A stretch of 11,493 nt of DNA from Modestobacter sp. Lineage in GTDB: Bacteria > Actinomycetota > Actinomycetes > Mycobacteriales > Geodermatophilaceae. A model generated the notes under the pieces. It was given only the letters and a program-made list of their open reading frames with translations. It was not told the DNA's origin and made no database searches. How positions within the stretch are numbered: the stretch's first letter is position 1; each line of letters begins with the position of its first letter. This document shows positions 6,911 to 11,493 of the stretch, piece by piece. The position numbers were made by a program, and so were the translations under genes. The DNA is taken from the NCBI GenBank assembly GCA_025963425.1, contig JAOPUQ010000212.1, forward strand, positions 1 to 11,493, given 5' to 3'.

Positions 6911-7792
6911 TCAGCCCTCGGTGTGCCGCCCCGCCAGCCGGGCCTCCACCCGCCCCGCGACGTACCGCACCTCGAGCTTCTCCTGCGCGTTGGCCGCCGG
7001 CCCGCGCCGCGGCTGGCCCTCGTCCAGCTCGAAGGCCGAGCCGTGCCACGGGCAGACCAGGCAGTCCGAGCCGCGCACCTGCTCGATCGTGCCCTCGGGC
7101 AGCGGACCGCCCAGGTGGGAGCAGGAGCCGATGAACGCGTCGACCCTCGCCCCCCGGCGGACGACGGCCAGCGGCACCGGGGCGCCCTGCCCCTCGCCGG
7201 TGCGCAGCGTCGGCTTGTTGTCCGGCAGGTCGTCCAGCGGGCCGAGGTCGATCCACTCGGGGGTCAGCGACCGGGCCGCGGTGGCCGAGTGGGAGGCGCC
7301 GGAGGACAGCGAGTAGGACATGTGCCCGCCGATCGCCGCCGAGCCGCTGGCCAGTCCGAGCCCGCTGTAGGCCAGCACCCGGCCCCACGTGCCGGCGCCC
7401 TTGGACCGGGCGACCAGCGAGCCGACGTAGAGGCCCAGCGCGGCGGTGTTGGCCACCGCGTGCACCGCACCCAGCCGCCGGACGCCGACCTCCTGCTCCG
7501 ACCAGTCCGCCGCACCGCTCATCGCCGTGGGCACCGCCGCGGCCACGCCGGTGCCGATCAGCAGCGTCGCGGCCGGGCGGGTCGCCGGGATCACGTCCAG
7601 GATCCCGGCCGAGACCCAGGACCCCACGGGCACCTGCGCCAGCACCGGGTGCAGGGGGTGGCCCAGCCAGGTGCCGTGCAGCAGGTCCTTGACCGCCTGC
7701 GGCAGGGCGGCGACCGCCTTGCGGACCGGCTCGATGGCCTTGTCGAACGTCGGCTTGTCCGCGATCCGGTCCAGCACACCCAGCAGGCTCAT
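6911..7792 (-). CDS. DUF2231 membrane domain fused to Rieske [2Fe-2S] domain
   Basis: A 293-residue two-domain protein. The N-terminal half is DUF2231-like: the GHPLHP signature (44-49) and about four hydrophobic segments (roughly 52-68, 73-95, 107-128, 138-157). Conserved-looking His occur in these (VHAVAN, GGHMSYS). The C-terminal half is a Rieske ferredoxin fold with cluster ligands Cys224-x-His226 (CSHLGG) and Cys247-x-x-His250 (CPWHGS). The spacing of 20 residues between the two boxes is normal for soluble, ferredoxin-like Rieske domains. The protein should be a membrane-anchored one-electron carrier. The LTPEWIDLGPLDDLPDNKPT stretch before the cluster domain resembles the entry strands of nitrite-reductase small-subunit type Rieske proteins. 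No oxygenase or reductase partner lies in the window. The ATG at 7792 begins MSLLGVLDRIADKPTFDKA, typical of the family start. The 58-base gap to the upstream gene allows a shared transcript. Confidence 0.88.
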   Translation of the reverse strand: MSLLGVLDRIADKPTFDKAIEPVRKAVAALPQAVKDLLHGTWLGHPLHPVLAQVPVGSWVSAGILDVIPATRPAATLLIGTGVAAAVPTAMSGAADWSEQEVGVRRLGAVHAVANTAALGLYVGSLVARSKGAGTWGRVLAYSGLGLASGSAAIGGHMSYSLSSGASHSATAARSLTPEWIDLGPLDDLPDNKPTLRTGEGQGAPVPLAVVRRGARVDAFIGSCSHLGGPLPEGTIEQVRGSDCLVCPWHGSAFELDEGQPRRGPAANAQEKLEVRYVAGRVEARLAGRHTEG

Positions 7793-7850
7793 GCGCCTGC
7801 CCCTACCCGCCTCCCGGCCGGCGGAACCCGCCGAGCGCCGGACGGCGGGG

Positions 7851-8312
7851 TCACCCCATCCGTTCCCAGTCGGCGCCCTCGGCGACCAGGCCCACCGCCG
7901 CGGCACCCACCGCGTCGACGTCGACCGCCAGCACGCCCAGCGGGACCTCCTCCTCCGGCGTCCGCAGCCGGCTCCACAGCCGGTCGGCCGCCGCCCGCAG
8001 CCGCTCCCGGGGCGTCGTCCCGCCCGGAACCGGCAGGTCGAGCGGCACCGGCCAGCACTCCCCGCGCTCGTCGCAGAACGCCGGCCACCGCCGCAGCAGG
8101 ACGGCCGAGGCCGCTGCCGTCCGCCAGGCCACGCCGGGCACCATCTCGCCGGAGCAGCACAGCGTCGCCTGTGCCCAGCGCACCAGGCCCAGGACGTCGC
8201 TCCACACCGCGTCGGAGACCACGTCACTGGCCGCGCCGCCGGCGTGTGGGCGGTGTGCGCGCACCAGGGCACGGCTGCTGCGGGGGTCGTAGAGCTCAGG
8301 CAGGAGGTCCAT
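7851..8312 (-). CDS. Hypothetical protein, 153 aa, function not recognised
   Basis: I do not recognise the family. The product is a soluble-looking, Ala/Val/Arg/Trp-rich protein with no signal peptide or membrane segment. It has several Cys (LCCSGE, AFCDERGECW) and an acidic C-terminal third ending in ADWERMG. The start is uncertain. ATG at 8312 (MDLLPELYDPR) is preferred because codons from there on have the strong G/C third-position bias of the neighbours. The stretch 8313-8396 drops to roughly 75% by my count. ATG at 8396 or GTG at 8417 would add 28 or 35 residues, and none of the three has an obvious Shine-Dalgarno. It heads a possible three-gene - strand unit with the Rieske protein and the lipoprotein. 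It is divergent from gtrA-like with a 200-base gap. Confidence 0.6.
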   Translation of the reverse strand: MDLLPELYDPRSSRALVRAHRPHAGGAASDVVSDAVWSDVLGLVRWAQATLCCSGEMVPGVAWRTAAASAVLLRRWPAFCDERGECWPVPLDLPVPGGTTPRERLRAAADRLWSRLRTPEEEVPLGVLAVDVDAVGAAAVGLVAEGADWERMG

Positions 8313-8503
8313 GACCCGACTCTGGACCGCCTGCCTGGAAGGCCACGAACCACTGGCTGTGAGGTCGCCGGGAGAGCCCGGCTGTGCGGCGGCCATGGGC
8401 TGCGTGAGCGACGTCACCGTAGGGGGACCGTGGCGGAAGGGAATGAACGGGGGACGCCGAGGTTGGCTTCTGCATCTAGCTGCTCCCTGCCCGCCATCCG
8501 ACC

Positions 8504-8508
8504 GGAGG
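8504..8508 (+). promoter_or_regulatory. Shine-Dalgarno deciding the start of the GtrA-like gene
   Basis: A perfect GGAGG with a six-base spacer (accccg) precedes GTG at 8515. A competing GTG at 8572 has only AGGTGG four bases upstream. This favours the longer protein. Confidence 0.55.
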
Positions 8509-8514
8509 ACCCCG

Positions 8515-9051
8515 GTGACCTGCCCGTTCCTGCTCCGCCGCGGTCATCTGGCCGACGCGACAGGTGGGCACGTGTCGGACCTGACGGTCACCGGCTTCCA
8601 GCGGGTCGCCGATGCGGCGGTGCGCGCCCGAGGCCACCTGCGGGGCGACGACACGCCCGGCCAGTTCGCCCGGTACGTGGTGGTCGGTGGCCTGTCCACC
8701 CTGCTCTACGGGCTGGTGTTCGTCGCCGCCGACGTGGCCGGCGACCAGGCCGCGAACCTGGCCGGCGCCATCGCCTCGACGCTGCTGGCCAACGAACTGC
8801 ACCGCCGGCTCACCTTCCACGCCGGCGGCCAGGTGTCCTGGTTCACCGCCCAGTGGGAGGGCGGCGGGCTCGCCGTCATCGGCCTGATCGCGACCTCCCT
8901 CGCCCTGGCCGGCTTCCACGCCCTCGTCGGGGAGGTGAGCCCGCTGGTGCAGATCGGCCTGGTCACCGCGGTCACCGGCGCCATCGGGCTGGTCCGGTTC
9001 GTGGCGCTGCGCGCCTGGGTCTTCTCGACCGGTTCCGCCCGGCACGAGTGA
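8515..9051 (+). CDS. GtrA-like family membrane protein
   Basis: A 178-residue protein of the GtrA/DPMS flippase-like family, four-helix proteins implicated in moving polyprenyl-linked sugars across the membrane for cell-surface glycosylation. The diagnostic opening QFARYVVVGGLST begins the first helix (about 52-74). Helix 2 (about 78-94) is followed by NELHRRLTF, the position of the family's N....R..TF motif. Helices 3 and 4 span roughly 114-138 and 143-163. The C-terminus RFVALRAWVF matches the family ending. GTG at 8515 is chosen from GGAGG spacing. GTG at 8572 (VSDLTVTGF) would remove 19 residues not needed for the family and remains an alternative. No glycosyltransferase lies beside it, so its partner cannot be named. 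Orphan gtrA genes like this are common in actinobacteria. Confidence 0.85.
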   Translation: MTCPFLLRRGHLADATGGHVSDLTVTGFQRVADAAVRARGHLRGDDTPGQFARYVVVGGLSTLLYGLVFVAADVAGDQAANLAGAIASTLLANELHRRLTFHAGGQVSWFTAQWEGGGLAVIGLIATSLALAGFHALVGEVSPLVQIGLVTAVTGAIGLVRFVALRAWVFSTGSARHE

Positions 9052-9070
9052 TCGGCGGGCCACCGGCCCC

Positions 9071-9076
9071 TAGGCT
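9071..9076 (+). promoter_or_regulatory. Probable -10 element (TAGGCT) of a leaderless transcript
   Basis: TAGGCT fits TANNNT and ends six bases before the ATG at 9083. That places the likely transcription start on or next to the A of the start codon. No Shine-Dalgarno exists in front of this ATG, as expected for leaderless actinobacterial mRNAs. No convincing -35 was identified. Confidence 0.55.
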
Positions 9077-9082
9077 TCAACC

Positions 9083-9421
9083 ATGCCGAGCCTGCTGACC
9101 CATCGCCCCGCCCGGCTGGCCGCCGGCGCCGTGGCCGCCGCCCTGCTGACGCTGCCCCTGGCCGCCTGCAGCTTCTCCTCGAAGAACGTCTCCTGCTCGG
9201 GGACGACCTGCACCGCCACGCTCAGCGGGGACGGCGCGGAGGTCAGCATCCTGGGCACCAAGCTGGCCTTCGTCGGCACCGAGGACGGGCGCGCGACGCT
9301 GTCGGTCGGGGACGCCAGCGTCTCCTGCGCCGAGGGCGAGAACGTCTCCGCCGGCCCGCTGTCGCTGACCTGCACGACGGTCACCGACGATTCCGTGGAG
9401 GTCACCGCCAGCGCCGGCTGA
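9083..9421 (+). CDS. Small lipoprotein, 112 aa, function not recognised
   Basis: A short secreted protein with a lipoprotein signal: basic start (MPSLLTHRPARLAAG), hydrophobic core, and LAAC with the lipidated Cys at residue 29. The mature part of about 84 residues is rich in Ser, Thr, Gly and Val. It has alternating hydrophobic positions, suggesting a small beta-sandwich. Four further Cys (VSCSGTTC, VSCAEG, LTC) could form two disulfides outside the cell. I do not recognise a named family. The start is fixed by the signal peptide and by the TAGGCT element just upstream. The gap to gtrA-like is 31 bases, but the own promoter suggests separate transcription. Its stop codon lies inside a perfect palindrome shared with the convergent AMIN-like lipoprotein gene. 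Confidence 0.75.
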   Translation: MPSLLTHRPARLAAGAVAAALLTLPLAACSFSSKNVSCSGTTCTATLSGDGAEVSILGTKLAFVGTEDGRATLSVGDASVSCAEGENVSAGPLSLTCTTVTDDSVEVTASAG

Positions 9422-9439
9422 GCCGGCCGGCCGGCTCAG
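9418..9439. terminator. 22-bp perfect palindrome carrying both convergent stop codons
   Basis: The half-arm CTGAGCCGGCC (9418-9428) is followed immediately by its exact reverse complement (9429-9439). The TGA at 9419-9421 ends the + strand lipoprotein gene. The mirror-image TGA, read on the - strand from 9438 to 9436, ends the AMIN-like gene. In RNA it would fold as a GC-rich hairpin on either transcript. There is no T tract, which is usual for actinobacterial terminators. Confidence 0.6.
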
Positions 9440-10080
9440 GAGGTGGCGACCTCCACCACGATCCGCGTCGGGCCGTCCAAGGCGTAGACCCGGAACGGCG
9501 CCTGCGCCCGGACGCCGACGTAGGCCAGCGACTGGCCCTCGAAGGTGCCGTCGTAGAAGGCGCCGGTGACCGTCGAGGTGCCGTCGACCGCCACCGGGCC
9601 GCGAGTCACCTCGGTCGACCCGGACTCGTAGGGGTAGCTGGTCCCTTGCAGGACGACCCGCAGGTACACCGGGCCCGCCAGGTCGATCGGGGCTCCGGTC
9701 CCCTCCGCGGTCGCGCTGTCCACGTACTCGACGTCCCAGCCGGGCGTGCCCTGCCCGGCCAGCTCGAACACCACCCGGTCGAAGCCGTCGTGCGCGCCGG
9801 CCCGCAGCTCGGTCACCGTCAGCCCCGCGGGGTCCACCGGCTCGGCAGTGTCCGGCCGGACGTCGGCTGGGAACGGCGAGCCGCTGTCGGCGGCACTGGT
9901 CCCGGCAGCCGCGCTGGTCGGGGTGGCCGACTCCTCGGCGGCGCCCGATCCGGTCGCGGCGGCCGAGCTGGCGACCGGGTCGGTCGCCGTGTCCCCACCG
10001 CAGCCGGCCAGCACGGACAACGCGGGGAACAGGACGGCTCCGGCCATCAGGACGGCTGGGATCGGTCGGCGGCGGCGCAT
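9436..10080 (-). CDS. AMIN-like domain lipoprotein
   Basis: A 214-residue secreted lipoprotein. MRRRR plus a hydrophobic segment lead to LAGC with Cys27 as the lipidation site. A Ser/Ala/Thr-rich linker of about 60 residues follows. The C-terminal 115 residues form the AMIN-like domain found across actinobacteria: FDRVVFELAGQGTPGWDVEYV, then APIDLAGPVYLRVVLQGT, GTFEGQSLAYVGV, and the ending FRVYALDGPTRIVVEV. AMIN-type domains bind cell-wall polysaccharide or help place envelope machinery in other bacteria, but the role of the actinobacterial lipoprotein form is not established. ATG at 10080 is set by the signal peptide, since the frame continues upstream into the antisense of tRNA-Glu. No Shine-Dalgarno precedes it. 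CACCCT at 10087-10092, six bases upstream, is a one-off match to TANNNT, so a leaderless start is possible. Confidence 0.85.
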   Translation of the reverse strand: MRRRRPIPAVLMAGAVLFPALSVLAGCGGDTATDPVASSAAATGSGAAEESATPTSAAAGTSAADSGSPFPADVRPDTAEPVDPAGLTVTELRAGAHDGFDRVVFELAGQGTPGWDVEYVDSATAEGTGAPIDLAGPVYLRVVLQGTSYPYESGSTEVTRGPVAVDGTSTVTGAFYDGTFEGQSLAYVGVRAQAPFRVYALDGPTRIVVEVATS

Positions 10081-10176
10081 ACCCACAGGGTGGCAGCTGT
10101 CGGGCCGCTCCCCCGGGCGACACGTCGAGGGCCACCCCGGGAGGGGGGGTGTGTCCGAGGCACCCGATGGGCCATG

Positions 10177-10182
10177 TATCGT
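10177..10182 (+). promoter_or_regulatory. Possible -10 element (TATCGT) for the tRNA cluster
   Basis: TATCGT lies 24 bases before the first base of tRNA-Glu and would give a short 5' leader. The -35 region (TGTCCG around 10152-10157) is a poor match with 19-base spacing, so this is tentative. A run of seven G (10143-10149) lies just upstream. Confidence 0.35.
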
Positions 10183-10206
10183 TCTCCCTGCCTCCGGCGA
10201 CCACGA

Positions 10207-10279
10207 GCCCCCATCGTCTAGCGGTCCAGGACGCTGCCCTTTCAAGGCGGTAGCACGGGTTCGAACCCCGTTGGGGGCA
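10207..10279 (+). tRNA. tRNA-Glu (anticodon TTC)
   Basis: The acceptor stem GCCCCCA (10207-10213) pairs with TGGGGGC (10272-10278), with discriminator A. The anticodon stem-loop is CTGCC-CTTTCAA-GGCGG, with anticodon TTC. The T arm is ACGGG-TTCGAAC-CCCGT. CCA is not encoded. It is first of three tandem tRNAs in the order Glu-Asp-Phe, an arrangement also known in mycobacteria. Confidence 0.95.
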
Positions 10280-10301
10280 CGCACGACGCACGACACAGCA
10301 A

Positions 10302-10378
10302 GGCCCTGTAGCGCAGTTGGTTAGCGCGCCGCCCTGTCACGGCGGAGGTCGCGGGTTCGAGTCCCGTCAGGGTCGCCA
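10302..10378 (+). tRNA. tRNA-Asp (anticodon GTC)
   Basis: The acceptor stem GGCCCTG (10302-10308) pairs with CAGGGTC (10368-10374), including one G-T pair, with discriminator G at 10375. The anticodon loop CTGTCAC carries GTC. The T loop is GGGTTCGAGTCCC. CCA is present at 10376-10378, unlike its two neighbours. The body without CCA ends at 10375. Confidence 0.95.
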
Positions 10379-10379
10379 C

Positions 10380-10405
10380 CCGGTGCCCGTACTTCACGGC
10401 ACCGG
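10380..10405 (+). other. Hairpin between tRNA-Asp and tRNA-Phe
   Basis: CCGGTGCC (10380-10387) and GGCACCGG (10398-10405) are perfect 8-bp arms around a 10-base loop. They fill most of the spacer between the two tRNAs. It could be a processing signal for the tRNA precursor or a partial terminator. The sequence does not decide. Confidence 0.55.
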
Positions 10406-10408
10406 TGG

Positions 10409-10482
10409 GGGCAGGTAGCTCAGTCGGTACGAGCGCTCGCCTGAAAAGCGAGAGGTCGGCGGTTCGACCCCGCCCCTGCCCA
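10409..10482 (+). tRNA. tRNA-Phe (anticodon GAA)
   Basis: The acceptor stem GGGCAGG (10409-10415) pairs with CCTGCCC (10475-10481), with discriminator A. The D arm contains AGCTCAGTCGGTACGAGC. The anticodon stem-loop is CTCGC-CTGAAAA-GCGAG, with anticodon GAA. The T loop is TTCGACC. CCA is not encoded. Confidence 0.95.
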
Positions 10483-10485
10483 CCC

Positions 10486-10503
10486 AGAGGGGTTCACGCC
10501 TCT
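10486..10503 (+). terminator. Weak hairpin after tRNA-Phe
   Basis: AGAGG (10486-10490) and CCTCT (10499-10503) are 5-bp arms around an 8-base loop, four bases past the tRNA. It could end the tRNA transcript. The stem is short and there is no T tract. Confidence 0.3.
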
Positions 10504-10875
10504 CACACGGATCGAACAACGGCTCCGATGATGCCTCTGACTGCGGAAACGCGCGGAGCAAGCGTCATGCGGAGCGCCGAATCGCGCTTCGCGCGACTGC
10601 CGTGTCTCGACGTTGCGGGGGGCGCAGCACTCCGGCTCCACCGTCCCCGGGGCCCGGACGCAGTCCAGGCAAGCGGTCAGCCGAGGGCGCACCGCAGTGA
10701 CACCCCGACGCGACGTCGGTGAACACCCGGCGGGCGCCCGCGGCGGTGAGCGCGTCGTGCTGAAGGGCCGGATCCTCCTCCCTGCCGACACCCGGGCGGA
10801 GCCGATCATGGCCACGTGCCCACCGCCGCCCGGGCGGCGTGCCAGAAGCTGATGGACGTTCGGCCATGGTGGGTC
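10504..10875. other. About 370 bases with no convincing gene
   Basis: Open frames exist on both strands but show no recognisable family, no start with a Shine-Dalgarno and no steady third-position bias. The base composition looks slightly less GC-rich than the flanking genes up to about 10620. Two small hairpins are visible: TCGCGC-TTC-GCGCGA at 10582-10596, and CCGAC/GTCGG at 10705-10719. I see no repeat of the tRNA-Phe 3' end, no integrase and no promoter. It may be decayed sequence or an untranslated spacer. Confidence 0.4.
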
Positions 10876-10923
10876 GCGGCCGGGTGGTGCCGCAGCCTCG
10901 AGGTTGCGGCACCACCCGGCTGC
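10876..10923 (-). terminator. Strong hairpin terminator of the dehydrogenase gene
   Basis: Arms of 20 bases (10880-10899 and 10900-10919) are complementary except for one position (10895/10904). Further pairs at 10879/10920, 10877/10922 and 10876/10923, with a wobble at 10878/10921, extend the stem to about 24 pairs. The centre is CCTCGAGG. It lies 10 bases after the TAG of the - strand dehydrogenase gene. No T tract follows, so it is an I-shaped, intrinsic-like terminator. Confidence 0.7.
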
Positions 10924-10933
10924 AGGATGACTC

Positions 10934-11493
10934 CTACTGGGCCGGGGGCAGCACCCGACGGTCCTGGAGCACCTTGATCCAGTGCAGGAAGGTCTCCTCG
11001 GTGTCCATGGCCTCGGTGAAGCCGGCCTGCTTGATCTTCACCGTGCTGACGAACGCGGGCGGCGGAGGTTCGGTGGCGCCGTAGGCGAAGCAGAAGTCGG
11101 CGTAGAAGTGGGACTCGCCGACGATGTCCTGGATGCTGTTCTGCCGCAGTCCGTGCTTGGCGACGATCCGCTCCCAGACGTCGGCCTTGGAGGGGAGGAA
11201 CTCCGCCATCGACAGCGGCTCGTCGGGGCCAGCCTCGACGCCCAGCGCCTTGGCGAGGGCCGGCCAGAGGTCGCGCCACTCGAAGACCTCGCCGTTGGTG
11301 AGGTTGAAGTGCTGTCCGGCGGCGGCCGGGGCGTCAGCTGCCCATCGGATGGCCTTGGCGACCAGTCGCGTGTCGACGGCTTCCCAGACGTAGGGCACGC
11401 CGCCGGGGAAGCCGAACGGGCGGCCCTCCTCCTTGCAGATGGCGGCGTAGGCGCCGATGACCGGGGGCAGGTTCATGACGACCCCGGTGTTGG
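10934..11493 (-). CDS. PRISE-like short-chain dehydrogenase/reductase, 5'-partial (C-terminal half)
   Basis: About 186 residues of the C-terminal half of an NAD(P)-dependent SDR of the extended, epimerase-like type. The frame stays open upstream of Met at 11476 (residues NTGVV precede it), so that Met is internal and the gene continues beyond the window. The block GAYAAICKEEGRPFGFPG is the clearest match to the progesterone-5-beta-reductase/iridoid-synthase-like (PRISE) family. It is followed by VDTRLVAKAIRWAA and GQHFNLTNGEVFEWRDLWPALA, the usual substrate-domain end of NAD-dependent epimerase/dehydratase proteins. Family members run to about 350 residues. The Rossmann motif and catalytic Tyr/Lys are outside the window, so activity cannot be checked. 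Expected chemistry is NAD(P)H-dependent reduction of an enone or related carbonyl compound. The substrate is unknown. Confidence 0.8.
   Translation of the reverse strand, partial: NTGVVMNLPPVIGAYAAICKEEGRPFGFPGGVPYVWEAVDTRLVAKAIRWAADAPAAAGQHFNLTNGEVFEWRDLWPALAKALGVEAGPDEPLSMAEFLPSKADVWERIVAKHGLRQNSIQDIVGESHFYADFCFAYGATEPPPPAFVSTVKIKQAGFTEAMDTEETFLHWIKVLQDRRVLPPAQ

Noticed and set aside
8311..8514. N-terminal extension of the GtrA-like protein from ATG 8311
   Set aside because: The added residues overlap the divergent hypothetical gene's start region and match no family. GGAGG plus GTG at 8515 is a better start.
10143..10149. Run of seven G upstream of tRNA-Glu as a G-quadruplex
   Set aside because: Only one long run with no four spaced G tracts. 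It is not enough for a quadruplex claim.
10081..10296. Longer N-terminus for the AMIN-like lipoprotein gene
   Set aside because: The extension would read antisense through tRNA-Glu. The lipoprotein signal peptide starts at 10080.
10405..10722. Open frame on the + strand starting MGAGSSVGTSARLKSERSAVRP
   Set aside because: The first third is the sense translation of tRNA-Phe. There is no Shine-Dalgarno and no plausible domain.
10420..10815. Open frame on the - strand ending in GAGSNRRPLAF-like sequence
   Set aside because: Its C-terminal part is the antisense translation of tRNA-Phe, a well-known source of spurious proteins, and the rest resembles no family.
6027..11493. Possible phage, defence or mobile island around the tRNA cluster
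   Set aside because: No integrase, transposase, restriction, toxin or CRISPR feature is present, and no att-like direct repeat was found.

Overview
The window is from a high-GC Gram-positive bacterium (Actinomycetota). Every reading frame has an overwhelmingly G/C third position, GTG starts occur, and three genes encode short lipoproteins with actinobacterial lipoboxes. Some genes appear leaderless, and a tRNA-Glu / tRNA-Asp / tRNA-Phe cluster is present. A member of Geodermatophilaceae or a relative is my guess. It rests on overall impression, not on a marker gene.

Region 1 (1-5958, + strand) is a compact catabolic-looking operon of five genes, with overlaps of 4-8 bases or near-zero spacing. 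In order they are a YhfX-type PLP enzyme of the alanine racemase fold (5' end outside the window), a ROK-family repressor, a BadF/NagK-type amino-sugar kinase, a D-aminoacylase-family zinc amidohydrolase, and a stand-alone GlmS-isomerase-like double SIS protein. Together they suggest salvage of N-acylated D-amino acids and amino sugars, plausibly from peptidoglycan fragments, under local ROK control. No transporter is visible, so one may lie upstream. The substrate is not determined.

Region 2 (5959-8312, - strand), convergent to the operon, holds in transcription order an unrecognised 153-aa protein, a DUF2231 membrane domain fused to a Rieske [2Fe-2S] domain, and a 287-aa lipoprotein with a Ser-Pro linker. 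A GtrA-like four-helix membrane protein (8515-9051) and a 112-aa lipoprotein (9083-9421) follow on the + strand.

Region 3 (9418-10482) begins with a 22-bp perfect palindrome carrying the stop codons of two convergent lipoprotein genes, the 112-aa one and an AMIN-like-domain one. The divergent tRNA cluster follows.

Region 4 (10483-11493) has about 390 bp with no convincing gene, then a very stable 48-bp hairpin terminator. Last comes the C-terminal half of a PRISE-like short-chain dehydrogenase on the - strand, running off the window.

I saw no CRISPR array, transposase, phage gene, toxin-antitoxin pair or defence gene. The most interesting item is the five-gene operon, whose combination of families implies a pathway that cannot be named from sequence alone.
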